Shown: one piece after another, positions 52,701 through 63,334 of the stretch | Position numbering within the stretch: position 1 is the first letter of the stretch | Layout: every line of letters starts with the position of its first letter | NCBI GenBank assembly: GCA_013400975.1 | Contig: WBMZ01003468.1 | Coordinates: 248,001-312,000 of the forward strand | DNA from: Atrichornis clamosus | Lineage: Eukaryota > Chordata > Aves > Passeriformes > Menuridae | Length of the DNA stretch: 64,000 nt | Direction: 5' to 3' | Translations under genes and position numbers: made by a program | Notes under the pieces: generated by a model | The model's database searches: none | The model's input: the letters and a program-made list of their open reading frames with translations, nothing else | Told to the model about the DNA's origin: nothing

Positions 52701-55301
52701 GGTCTCTACCCATGATAAACTAATTCTGTAAAACTCATTCTGGTGAAATAATGTCACAGGAACCAGTCTTGCAAGGATACTCTACAAACAACCAGCAGGG
52801 CTTCATCTTTCCCATGCTGAGATTTGCTTGAGAAATTGCGACATCGCTGTGTGCCTTGCGGTTCCATCAGCTATAAGATAAAGGCAGCAATTTCCTCACC
52901 AGTTTTCAAATCCCTGGATATACTACAATGATGTGTGTGGCTTTTACATACCTTTCGTCTCAAATTTTAGGTGATGATTCACGTGGTTAGGGGTTTTTTT
53001 CTTATAGTTTGGGGCTTTTTCTAAGCCTAATTTTTATAATTACTCTTTTTCTAGAAATTAAAACGTTCAGCTACATCCGCAACAGATGTTTTATAAAGAA
53101 GGTGAGCTCGCCTAAAGCTGCTATCCTCATTTTGTGACAGTTGCCTTACTGATATCTGGCACCAGCGTTAGGTCTCATGATGGCCAGACGGGTCCTGGCC
53201 CTACTTCCTGGGCTGATGAAGACTGATACCACTCTGATACCAGATCTGCCTGTGTGACTGCTACTCACCTGAACCTAAAATGCTTTTACTTTAATAAAAT
53301 GTCAAGTAACAATATTTGCCCATATTTATTTATTCCTCCCGCAAATATTTCACTAGTGTTCTGCGATTTTCCTGTTGTACACATATCAGACTCCGCAAAA
53401 CTTTTGCTCGTTTCCCACAGCTGCTCCCAGTCTGGCAAAGAACCGAGCTCTCCTGGCCTAGGACGGGCTGGTCCATGACCCAAAAAGCACAGGAAAGCCT
53501 CCAGTTTTGCTTTCTCTTACCATTTCTAAATGAGCTAAGCAGTAACCTCCTGAAACGATCTCTGCTATATAGAAGAAATTCCTCATTCATTAACGTGACC
53601 AGGGAAGCCTGAATGCCACCTGATGTCAGGAGTGAAGATGTCTGCTCTGTCCTCCACGGGGCAATACAGTGGTAGGTAAATCAATTGGACTTCACAAAAG
53701 TAACGATCTTCTCGACTGTGGTCTCGTTCGGTGCTAATGCACAGTTCACACATGCATAGAAGCGGGGTTTTTTCATCTTCTGACCTCTTTAGCACTGCGA
53801 CCAGACCTCCAATTATTAAGTATTTTGCACTATGTATCTCAGTGTAACAACAGAAGCCAAGTCACAGGTCACAGAGGCAACAGAATTATTAACATCAATG
53901 AAACTAAATCACTCCATCCTGAGCATTTATGGAAAGCCGTTTGTGCTCACACAATTTATACATCTAACATATACTGCTGTCTGTTTAATGGGACTGGAGA
54001 TACCTATCCCAACGGTAGATTAAGATAACTTAATGTAACTTGATATAAGGTTATTCTGCCATCATTAAAAGTCTAAAACCAAGACAGAACAAAATAAACC
54101 AAGACACTAATATTAGACCTTAAATGGCAGTAACTTTGAACAAAAGCTGTTGAACTGCATTGTTATAAAAAGATTAAAGTGATCTTTATAACATTCCTGT
54201 TATGTAGAATCATTTCTATTGGATTTTACATGAATGAAAAGAATCTGGAAGATAAATACTACAATAGCTTCAAGCATGTAAAGACCACTGGTTTGGCCAC
54301 ACTTTAATTTTTTCAGGTCCTTGCAAGACAGTTCTATATTATTCCACCACTCAGTATAAGTTTTAACTTTAATAGAGGCCATCAATTATACTGACCTTGG
54401 CCTATGGGTGGCTTCATTGGGAAAAACAAACAAATAAACAAAATCTACAAGGAAGAAAAGAATCCTGAAATACAACCCAAAGCTCAACCTGCAGGCTTCC
54501 AAGCACTTGTCTCTATAAATCCAGCCATATAAACCTCAAGCTCCAGAATCAGAAGTGTACAGAGTGTTGCCACTACAGGTATGTAAACAGAGCAGTACAA
54601 ACCAGAAGAGTCATCCTGCAGTGGAATATGTCTGAAAAGAAATTCTCATTCAAGTCATCCTCCTTCCTATCTTGCCAATTTTAGCTGGTATTTTCAAACA
54701 CTATTGCCCTGAGCTATGCACAACAGCTGCCAGGCTTCTGTGCTCAGTCATAGAGAGCCAGTGCTGCAAAGCATCTCAACAAAAATACTGGCCTGAAAAT
54801 GCTGGGACCAGGGCATAAAGACACAAACCCCAAGAAGTAGCCACTTATTTTGTATATTGACAGAAATTCATACTAAGCACTACTTTTCTGAGAGGCTGAA
54901 CACTGACTGGTTTATTAATTATTAATAATGCATCAGCAACACAGTCTTAATTCCACAAGAATAACTCACGGAAAACAAAAATTCTGCATCGCTGAATATA
55001 TACATTTGATATTTACCAATGTATGCCTCAGAAGAAGTTCCCATTAATTAATAAAACTATTTCTTCAACAAGTGAATATTCCTGAAGTACTGGGGCATAA
55101 ATTCAGGATGGTAATCTGATAATCAACTAGGATATTTTCTGACAGGATTGAAAGATTGAAGTTACTTGTAGACCTTCTGGCTGTTCTGTTTTTCATCTCA
55201 AATAAAGACAAACACCCTGCAATAAAACAGGGCATATAAAAGCCTGACCCAATTATACTTCTTCCCATGTGTGACTGGATGAAAATTGTCCACACAAATG
55301 C

Positions 55302-55319
55302 AAAAAAAAAAAAAAAAAA
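55302..55319. repeat. A18 homopolymer
   Basis: Eighteen A residues, the longest homopolymer I found, about 570 bases before the LTR. Confidence 0.9.
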
Positions 55320-55885
55320 CAAAATAAACCCCCAATTTACTTCAGGACTGCCCAGCATTCCAGTATGTGTATGTGAGACATGAAGCCAAAATTAGTATCA
55401 GGAAGCACAAAATCTACAGCTCTACTCTTCAGAAGTTTAGTCTTCACTGTGGTTTCCCCTTCAAGTCTGGATCTGAAACTTTGTGCGATTTCTGTTGAAA
55501 GATGCATCAGGGACACTGCTACAAGTCTCCTTTTCCTTTAGTAGAAACTGCAGTTGTTCCACACATGTGGTGCTTTGTCAAGACTTCCCATATCCAACAG
55601 TCACAGTAATGTATTTAGACAAGCACCTTCAACAACAAACTGATCTGCAAAGCTGTATGCATCTGGGTTTCCTGGGTGATAAATACGTCAGTCACCCACT
55701 GCAAAGACCTCCAGACATGTATCTTGTCTAAGTGATGCTACTTTAAGACTTTATACCTGGGACAGCTTTGTTTGGAGCCACTTAAACAGATGTAAAGCTA
55801 AGACCAAGCAGAAAGCATGTGTTTGTCATAAGGCAATGAAAAAATCTTGACCAGCTAATAGACTCAGCAGTGCTGCATGTAGAAC

Positions 55886-56459
55886 TGTCCTGATATTGGC
55901 TGGGATAGCTAATTTTCTTCATCGTAGCTGGTAGAGTGCTGTGGTTTTTTAATTTAGTATGAGAATAATGTTGATAGCAACAACTAAAACATCACTGTGT
56001 TAAGTAGTGCTTACTCTAACTCAAGGGTTTTTCAGCTTTCCATGCTCTGCCATTGAGGAGGTGCACAAGGAGCTGGGAGGGAGCACAGCCAGGACAGCTG
56101 ACCTGAACTGGCCCAAGGAATATTCCATATGATGAAATTCCATCCTCAGTATATAAACTGGGGGGAGTTGGCTGGGAGCTGCCAATGGCTGCCCGTGGGC
56201 ATCTGTCAGTGCGTGATGAGCAACTAAAGTGTGCATCACTTGTCTCTCTTGGGTTTTATTTCTCTCTTTTTGTTGTCACCTTTTCCATTACAATTATTCT
56301 TACATTATATTTTATTTCAATTACTAACCTGTTCTTATCTCAAACCACGGGTTTTACCTTTCTTCCCCCGATACTCTTCCTCATCCCACTGTGTGGGGAA
56401 GGGGATGTGAGCGAGCTGCTGTGTGATAGTTGGTTGCTACCTGGGGTTAAACCACAACA
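55886..56459 (+). mobile_element. Solo LTR of an avian endogenous retrovirus, ERVL-like
   Basis: This 574-base block starts TGTCCTGATATTGGCTGGGA and ends GGGGTTAAACCACAACA, so it has the TG...CA ends of an LTR. Internal landmarks match LTRs I know from bird genomes: TTTTCTTCATCGTAGCTGGT, GGAGGGAGCACAGCCAGGAC, a TATATAAA box at 56150, CTTATCTCAAACCACGGG, and a CATCCCACTGTG block. No gag, pol or env follows and no second LTR is present, so it is a recombined solo LTR. The flanking 5 bases (AGAAC and GAAAC) match at only 3 of 5 positions, so the target duplication is decayed or absent. It is antisense to RARB and ends 506 bases from the RARB exon. The ERVL-like class is my recollection and less sure than the LTR call. 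Confidence 0.85.
56150..56157 (+). promoter_or_regulatory. TATA box of the ERV LTR
   Basis: TATATAAA lies where the U3 promoter of this LTR type normally carries its TATA box. It would direct plus-strand transcription toward the RARB beta-1 exon, antisense to it. Present activity is unknown. Confidence 0.6.
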
Positions 56460-56959
56460 GAAACTCAACCGTAGGCTCAAGGGCTCGTTCTGCAGCCACA
56501 GGCAGCTCACAGCTACCAGCTGTCCACTGGGCCGCTCTTCACAAGGTACACAGGAAGAAAGCAGTTACTTATGGAAGAAAACTAAAGCAGTATTAATTAC
56601 TGTGCAACTTACAAGAATTCTATACTGAGGAATCATCACTGTTCATGAATAAAACAAGGTCAATTTTTCTTTAAAAATAACACTGGATTCTGCAGCTAAT
56701 ATAATAATGCAAGATATACCAAAATCCACAGCAGGTTTGGTCACTCTTGGTTTCCATAACTTTGGTATGTCATACATCTGCCTGTTTATTTTTTTAAAAC
56801 ATGAAGTGAAAATGGTATTTCAAAAGAACTGCATGCTCTTTGCCCAAGTAAAATACATCATAGATGAACAACTGCAATTACTCTTAAAATAATTTCAGAA
56901 TGAACACAGTCAGTCTTTGTTAAAGAAGAACTGGTCAATAAAAGGTATTAATACCAAGC
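56460..56959. other. Intron sequence between LTR and RARB exon
   Basis: About 500 bases of single-copy, AT-rich DNA just inside the intron, after the RARB donor on the minus strand. Nothing else is recognised. Confidence 0.6.
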
Positions 56960-56965
56960 ACTTAC
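56960..56965 (-). other. RARB: 5' splice donor of the RARB beta-1 exon
   Basis: The minus strand reads TGCAA then GTAAGT, a perfect match to the intronic part of the donor consensus. It cuts after the first base of codon 60 (phase 1), which is the phase needed to join the shared RARB B-region exon that begins with the rest of a Thr codon. Confidence 0.92.
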
Positions 56966-57143
56966 TTGCAGGTGACGGGGTGCTGCATCCACTAGTTGGT
57001 GGGTGACTCTGGAGTCCATGGAGGGAAGGTAGTGACAGTCCACCAATGACTGGAGGAAACAGTAAGGGATATGGTGCTGCTGGATAGTGAGTCATATGTC
57101 CATTCACGGCCGGGACGGGACATGTGCGGCTACTGGTTGTCAT
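56966..57143 (-). CDS. RARB: RARB first coding exon, beta-1/beta-3 isoform A region (partial gene)
   Basis: This exon encodes the N-terminal A region (ligand-independent activation domain, AF-1) of retinoic acid receptor beta-1, a nuclear transcription factor that binds retinoic acid response elements as a heterodimer with RXR. The translation starts MTTSSRTCPVPAVNGHMTHY and continues with PLLFPPVIGGLSL and SGCSTPSPA, which I recognise as the vertebrate RAR beta-1 N-terminus. It has 59 codons plus one base and then a GTAAGT donor, the same length and phase as the known exon, whose split codon 60 is Thr in the human protein. Against the human beta-1 sequence as I remember it, about 51 of 59 residues match; differences fall at residues 5-7, 23, 40, 45, 46 and 50. 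The ATG has A at -3, and an in-frame TGA lies 12 bases upstream, so the start is well fixed. The downstream exons (B region, zinc fingers, ligand-binding domain) lie beyond base 1 and are not in the window. Confidence 0.95.
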
Positions 57144-57453
57144 GTTAACACCTCACAGTGGACAAATATCATGTAGCATCACTCCAGGCCAGCAAATAGA
57201 TACCTCAAATTGTGAATGAAGAGGGCTGCCAAGCCTGAAGGTACAGCTTGATCTGGATTGCGTGACGATGAAAAGCTAATTCACTAGATCAGGTCCGTCC
57301 TATATTTCATCACTGCTTCCTACTGTTCTCTCTTCTAGGACATTCTTGCTCGGCAGACTGTGGATAGAAAGTCCTCTTGCTCTGGTATCAGGATCAGTTC
57401 AGTTGCTTACTCAAATGTTTCTCTGGGAGTACAGTTGCTCTCTACAGATGCAT
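57140..57453 (-). promoter_or_regulatory. Cluster of five upstream ORFs in the RARB beta-1 leader
   Basis: Minus-strand ATGs lie at 57453, 57343, 57310, 57179 and 57172. The first three open very short frames (3, 2 and 8 codons). The ATG at 57179 is in frame with RARB and stops at a TGA 12 bases before the main start. The ATG at 57172 opens a 10-codon frame whose TGA overlaps the RARB start as ATGA. Short upstream ORFs are known to control translation of the RAR beta-2 mRNA; that the same applies to this beta-1 leader is inference. Confidence 0.6.
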
Positions 57454-57454
57454 A
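57144..57454 (-). other. RARB: 5' untranslated part of the RARB beta-1 exon
   Basis: Reading the minus strand upstream from the RARB ATG, the first strong splice acceptor is a pyrimidine-rich stretch ending TTTCTTCCCTCAG, with AG at 57456-57455. This would make a 489-base exon with 311 bases of leader. The leader holds five ATGs, all followed by early stops. An internal exon beginning with untranslated sequence fits the known RARB structure, where a separate untranslated first exon lies upstream. The exact 5' end is inferred. A transcription start inside this stretch, or another acceptor, is possible without RNA data. Confidence 0.6.
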
Positions 57455-57475
57455 CTGAGGGAAGAAACCAACATA
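57455..57475 (-). other. RARB: Putative 3' splice acceptor before the RARB beta-1 exon
   Basis: The minus strand shows a pyrimidine tract TTTCTTCCCTCAG immediately before TATGCATC. A branch-like TGTAATC lies about 26-32 bases before the AG. It is the best acceptor I see within 400 bases upstream of the start codon, but use is not proven. Confidence 0.6.
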
Positions 57476-60400
57476 TTGATTACAATATACATACTTTTAA
57501 AACACACATATAGAAAAATCTTTTTTCCCATTGCTACTCTTGTTAAGTTACAATTTATTTATCAGTATCCCATGAGATCAGCTTGACATTTACCTAGGAG
57601 TAAAACTCTCACCCTATTAGTGAAGCTAACAGCAGAACACCCATTAATTCATTTCCCTGCCTAAAGCTATTTCTGGTCTGACGCAACCTTGTTGTGAAAA
57701 CTGCCAGATGTAAAACAGTTTCATCAATAGATACCTGAAATACTGATACTGGGAGAGAAAAAAAAAATCAACTTCTCAGTAATTTCCCTGTATGTGAAAG
57801 CTTTCAGTTTCCCCCTCGAAGCTACAGAACAAATGGCACTGAGGAGGCTCTCAACTCCCTTCAGCACCATGGCTCAGGCAGTGCACTGAGGCCCTGCGCC
57901 TGAGGACAATTTTGGACTGGGCTGTTAAATTGGCTACCAAGACTGTTTTCATCAAGAATAGTTAGTTTATCTTATTATCACTTAGGAGACACCTCACTGA
58001 TTGTTGTCTCTTTTTTCTTTTTCTTTTTTTTGGAGGGAGGAAGGGGAACTGCCCAAACAAATAAGAACCCATTATTTGATAATCTGGGTGAGAGACATGA
58101 CTCAATACGCTGTTCCTGTGCTCTGCTAGGGAACTTGTCTGTTCTCATGACCACCATCTTCAGTCATCCAGAGCTACACGTGCTTTACTCAGTGTTTCAC
58201 CCAAATGGCTGTTGCCTTTCAAGAGGTCATCATTTTTTCAGTCTCCGTACCGAAAGCCTCAGGCTGAGAACTGGGCACTTGTGATATTCTCACCCATGAA
58301 ATTTGCTCCTACCGTAGCTGTTCAAGCCTATGTACAGCAAATAATGGTCTTTGTCTTTGAATCAACCTGCTTGTGCAACACCAGTAAGTGCTACTGGTGA
58401 CTTGAGAGATGCTGTGCTGGGAAAGCTGCAACTGCTCCATATAGCAAACAGTGCTCCTGCAGGTACTCACACAGTGCTCCAGGAAAAAGCTGGTGAGTGC
58501 TGCAGCCAACTCCTGAGCATCACCCTGCACCAGGAGTTTACCCATCTCCTCCAACACATGCTGCAGAAGGAAGACAGTAGACCCACAGAGCAAACTCAGC
58601 CACCCAAAAGCAAGGCAGTCCATGGCTGCCTAAAGGCTTTGTTTCCTGAGACAACATACTACACTCTTGCATCTGCCACAGCCAGGGAGCAGTAACCACA
58701 TCCACTGCTTTACAGCACTTTTATCCATAGTTCTTTGAAATTATAGCCTGAAACTGAAGGCAGGAAGATTTTTGGGTGGGAAAATAAAGGAGCGGTGAAA
58801 TGATGTGCCAAGGTCACAAAGCAAAACTGATGCCGGAGGAGGAAAACCGCGACAGCACAACACTGACTATCACTACTGCTACTCAGCGTACTACTTGTCG
58901 GTAAGAATTCAAATGAGCAAGGAGAAAAAAGAAATCCAACCCGGATGCATATGTTTGCCTGTCAGAGAGCAGCAGAGTGTTTCTGCTCTGTGTGGAATAC
59001 CAGCAAAGGTTACCAGCTGTGCATGTTTTCAGACAGCACTTTCTGCTGAGTGCAGCCTGCTTAGGGATAACCGAAATGTAGCTTGTAAGTATTTGGTAAC
59101 TGTGTAAATTATGCACAAAATACCTTTAATGCTAATGGAGACAAACGTATGCAGAGATGGGACTGTAGGAAGGGGGTACAGCAAGCTAAGGCACAGCTGC
59201 TGGCCCAGCCAGGCTCGAGGACCACATGCCTGGAGACCAGTGAAACCAGGCAGATCTTTTGAGGGAGCCTCAACAGCTAAAAATATCAACTCACTAACAA
59301 CACAAAATGAGATGAACCATCACTGATGCCTGTTTTACCTAGCTAAGGCCTTATAAAGCTAAAGAGACAAAGAAAGTCAAGTATCAAAGGAACACGCAAA
59401 GAACTAGTGTTTTATAAAGCAATTCCACAAAAGCCGGCAAAAATACCACACTTCTAAGTGTTTGCAAAAAAACAAAGAAGAGAGAGATGCTGATGAATAC
59501 CAGCCCTAAAACTGTGTGCATTAAATTAAACACAGAACAAGGTCATCTATTTTTAAATGATGTAGGGTTTTGGAAATAAAATTCATCTTATAAAACTATC
59601 TTACACCTTCAATTATATTTCTATTAGCCAGAAAAATGCAGAGCTCATCATAACTTATAAACATTACCAGAACCACATCAGATATATTTGCATATTTAAG
59701 TGAAAAGTATTCAGAAAAAAAAGCAATTCCTTCAGAACAGAGGGAAAAAAGGATATTAAGGGAAACTCTTTGGTCACTTCTACTTTACTGGAGGAACATG
59801 GTCTGTGATGGACCCAGTGATGACAGAACACAGCAGTTTTATAGCTCCTCAGTATACAAATACATACATGTAACAGTGCCAAAATCAGATTATAATCCCA
59901 TAGTTCTGCCTGCTTTTAATTTCACTTCAGATATAATTATAAACTGAAATTACTACCTGAAAGCAAGTTTCTCTTGCCTTACTCAAAAAATCACCCTCCT
60001 TTCACCACTCATGGCCAGAAATTTCCTGCAGATAGCTGTGCTGGAGATAAGCCTTCAGAACTTGCTTCTCTTCAAAATTCTCCAGAGCTCTTCTCTCCAT
60101 AGGCAGAGAGAGAAGACAGTGTAAAAGATGTGATACTCTACACACTGTATCATTTGAGTCCAAGTAGTGTCCCTTGGGAGCACCAGGCTTTTCACACGGC
60201 TGAACATCTACACGATGGTCAAGGAGGAAATTGTAGGTAGACACCTACATAGCAGCAACTTCAGCTTCTTGGAAAGAAGCAAACGTCACTCACGTTGTGT
60301 GGTTACCATGGGACTTCAAGTCACCAGCTCTGCTAACAGAGATTACAGACCCATCACCCCATCACTGCACAGCAGAGGACATCACAAAGTAGAAACTGCT

Positions 60401-63276
60401 GCAGAACAGAAAACCCCACAATCAGTTGTTCCCAATCACACCAGTTCCACGGCAAAATTCCCATGACACATTTCACTCATATATCACCAGACTGACACGT
60501 TCATGCCCCTGAATTCACTGATGAAGACCCAGCATTGGCTATCAGCCACAGATGTCAAGGCTGCATGTGATTCCAAGGGGAAAACATCTTTTTTGCCTAA
60601 CTAAACCTGTACCACAGTGCAAAGCAGTGTACGGGTGCCAGCTTTGTGAAGATTTGCCTTTGTTGTCACTTGCTATGCCAAATACCCCACAGCTGAAAGA
60701 GTATGTCCTCTCTGGACCATGACACTTGCCAGAATCAAGTCCCATCCTTTCCGTGACAAATGGACCTCGAACATAACCCCTTCTAGCCTACACCTGGCTC
60801 CTCCCTGGAGGAGCTTATCCTAAATGGGTCAGGAAGAGCCAGCTACTACAGCTGAGGAGCAATCCAGAAGGAGCAAGCCAAACTGACTGCAGAGTCACCT
60901 TGATGGTGGATGACCACCTCTCCATGTGAGGCAACAGCATGGATTTCTGCCCTGGAAGCAGGAGGCAAAATTTTCAGAAAATGGCTGTCATCAAGGCACT
61001 TCAGAGAATCTCCTCAGCATATGATGAAAATCCTCTTCCATTAGACTTTTCCTTAGTGACTGTTCATGAGTACAAGGCCCTTAGTACAAGCAGTATGGAA
61101 AAGGATCATACAGAAAAGTTCCTTTGAAGGTTCACCAAGAGATGATCACACTGTGCACTACTTTGCATTGAACAGCGGCCAATGACTCTTCTTTGACAGA
61201 ACATATGCCTCCTCCCTCTTGGTTTTTACAGACCTTTTATTGACTTGACTTCAGTGATAAAGCAGATGGCCACAGGGGAAGCAGGCAACAGTAGCTCCAG
61301 TGCAGACCAGGATATTTATCAGCTGCAGTTAATGCAGCAGGTGTACCTGTCTCTTCCACATTTCTTCTCAGTGTTTGTGCAGCTGAGTAGAAGTTTAAAA
61401 CTACAAATTTTCACATATAAGCTTTAAATTTCCTGGATAAACAATAACCTAACTTTTCTTATTGTTTCTTAATTTCCCATGCATCTTGCACAGGCCTGAC
61501 TACAGGAATTGTCTCTTCAGACATCTGTCAGTTCTCCTAAAATGCATCAAATGTATTGAGGCTTATTCATTATATTGCTATTTAGCTTCCATTTGGTAAC
61601 AATATTTGGTATTACTGTAACATAACTCATCCTTCTGAATTTTTCACTTGCATAAGATTTATTTGAATTCCTAAAATCCCTCTGCTGCTACAGGTGACTT
61701 TGACACACATCAACAGCTGGACAGGCAAGAAGCCAAGGCAGGAGGCTTGGCCAATAGTTCTGTGTCAGTAGGAAGGTTACACTCTGTCCTCCCTTTTGCC
61801 AACACCACCCCAATTCCACATTCCTCTTCCTCCCCTCTCACTATCCATTGTAAGGAATTAAGTTGTCAGCATTGCAAGTAAAGCAGGATTTTTGCCTTTT
61901 TTTCCTTCCCTTGCTTCTGAAAAGGTCAGTGGGGAGTTCTGCCCTACCTATGGCAATGTTTGAAATTCAGCAGTCATTTTAAGATATCCGTGACTGCAGC
62001 ATCCAGAAAACTTCTATGCTAAATCTGCCACCCCTACACCCTTCTGCCATGGCAAACTGCTGCTGCTCTTCCTTTACAATTGGGGGACAAAACCAGGAAC
62101 GCAGGAGAGGCACGCCAACACGAGGACATGCTCTGCACAGAGCCGGGCGCTGGGGAATTTGCTTCCCCAAGCCCTCGGTCTGCAGCGTAGCTGTCCCCGA
62201 AGTTTCCAGGGTCACGGAGGAAGTCTCTTCTAAGTTCATTTCCCATTTTCCTGCCAACGCCAACCCCCCTGCTCTCCCCGCTCTTAAATCTCAGGCTAAA
62301 ACAGGAATCTCTGGACTGGGAGGGCAGCCTGGGCAGTAAGACAGGAGAGGCAAGTTGCTCCTCTCAGAGAAACAAAAACAACTGCAGAGAAATTTTGCAT
62401 GCAAAACGTTTCAGCAGTGTATTACATGCTTTTCCCAAGGGACAGAGTTCGCAGAGTTCTTATTTATTAGGTGGCTTCAAGACATATTCTAATGTTGTTT
62501 TCAAAACAAGTCAAGTTTTGAGAACCCTTACTGTATTTAATGTATAGTTTGTATTGAAATCCCTGATTATGCATATGCTTTCTATTATGCTGGCTGATGG
62601 TGTTGCATTCAGCAGTACTGAATAATTCAGCAGATTTAGCACGACTCAAGTGTAAATCAGTCAGATACAGTAACACGATAACCACACTGCCTTTAAACTC
62701 TTAAAAATGCATGGAAACTTTTATTTCATAAAGAGCCATACTCCATTCTGCACCAGTTCTCACTAACTGTGAAATGGTGCATTTTTGTTTTCATGGCTAT
62801 CCAACGAGATTTAATTAAACAATAAACTAGTTACCGTGGCAGAAGTAAAAGAAAAAAAAAAAAAGCCTTTGGAGTGTTATGTTTCCTTTATTAGCATAGT
62901 GATGTGAAACTAAACAGAAAAAGCAATCTAATAACAAACATTCCTTTGAGAAGGGCTCTGGGAGCAAAAGGACATCCACTTATTGTTCAGCCCATCCCAT
63001 TGGTCCATATACGGCAATAAAGGTACAATAGAAGGAAACAGGAAACAGACTGGCACATCTGCATTATCTTATTAGAGGCTAATGGATATCTGAGAGGAAC
63101 ATGCATCTGATGCTGAATAGTCTGTACCAATCTCCGAAGCAATTACTCTTAATTAGTGGATTCTGTTTATAGATGGAACTTAGTGTACCCTTTTGTATCA
63201 AAGAGATGCAGGCATCTGGAGAGAGATATGGTTTTCTTAAAGGGAAAGCACTGCAGCACAATGTGAGGGTTGGGCT

Positions 63277-63334
63277 GTTTTCTGGTTGGGTTTTTTTGCG
63301 GGTTTGTTTTTTGGGTTTTTTTTTCAAATAAAAG
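63277..63334. repeat. G/T-rich low-complexity tract
   Basis: TTGGG, GCGGGTTTG and TTTTTTGGG units, the same kind as the other G/T tracts in the window. Confidence 0.7.

Larger units (their letters stand above)
45871..55885. other. Intron sequence, no gene recognised
   Basis: Single-copy DNA. A TGACAG-TGACCC-GATTG-TGACAG motif run lies at 47151-47173, and a DR1-like AAGTCA-C-AGGTCA at 53859-53871. Frames at 48.2-48.8 kb are Pro/Ser-rich and not recognisable. Confidence 0.5.
1..56965 (-). other. RARB: Large RARB intron downstream of the beta-1 exon (partial)
   Basis: Everything below the donor at 56965 is intron for the beta-1/beta-3 transcripts. No frame on either strand contains the beta-2 N-terminus or the C4 zinc fingers, so the next confidently known RARB exons lie outside the window. 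A short 81-base exon that makes the beta-3 isoform in mouse could lie inside, but I cannot recognise it. The long, repeat-poor, motif-rich character fits the large regulatory introns of RARB in other vertebrates. Confidence 0.85.

Noticed and set aside
58309..58623. 104-codon minus-strand frame with a leucine-rich stretch, overlapped by a 114-codon plus-strand frame.
   Set aside because: Both strands are open by composition and neither product is recognisable. It is not an RARB exon in any known isoform.
61129..61145. GGTTCA-CCAAG-AGATGA, resembling the beta-RARE at its first half.
   Set aside because: The second half-site has two mismatches to AGGTCA, so it is not a credible RAR/RXR site.
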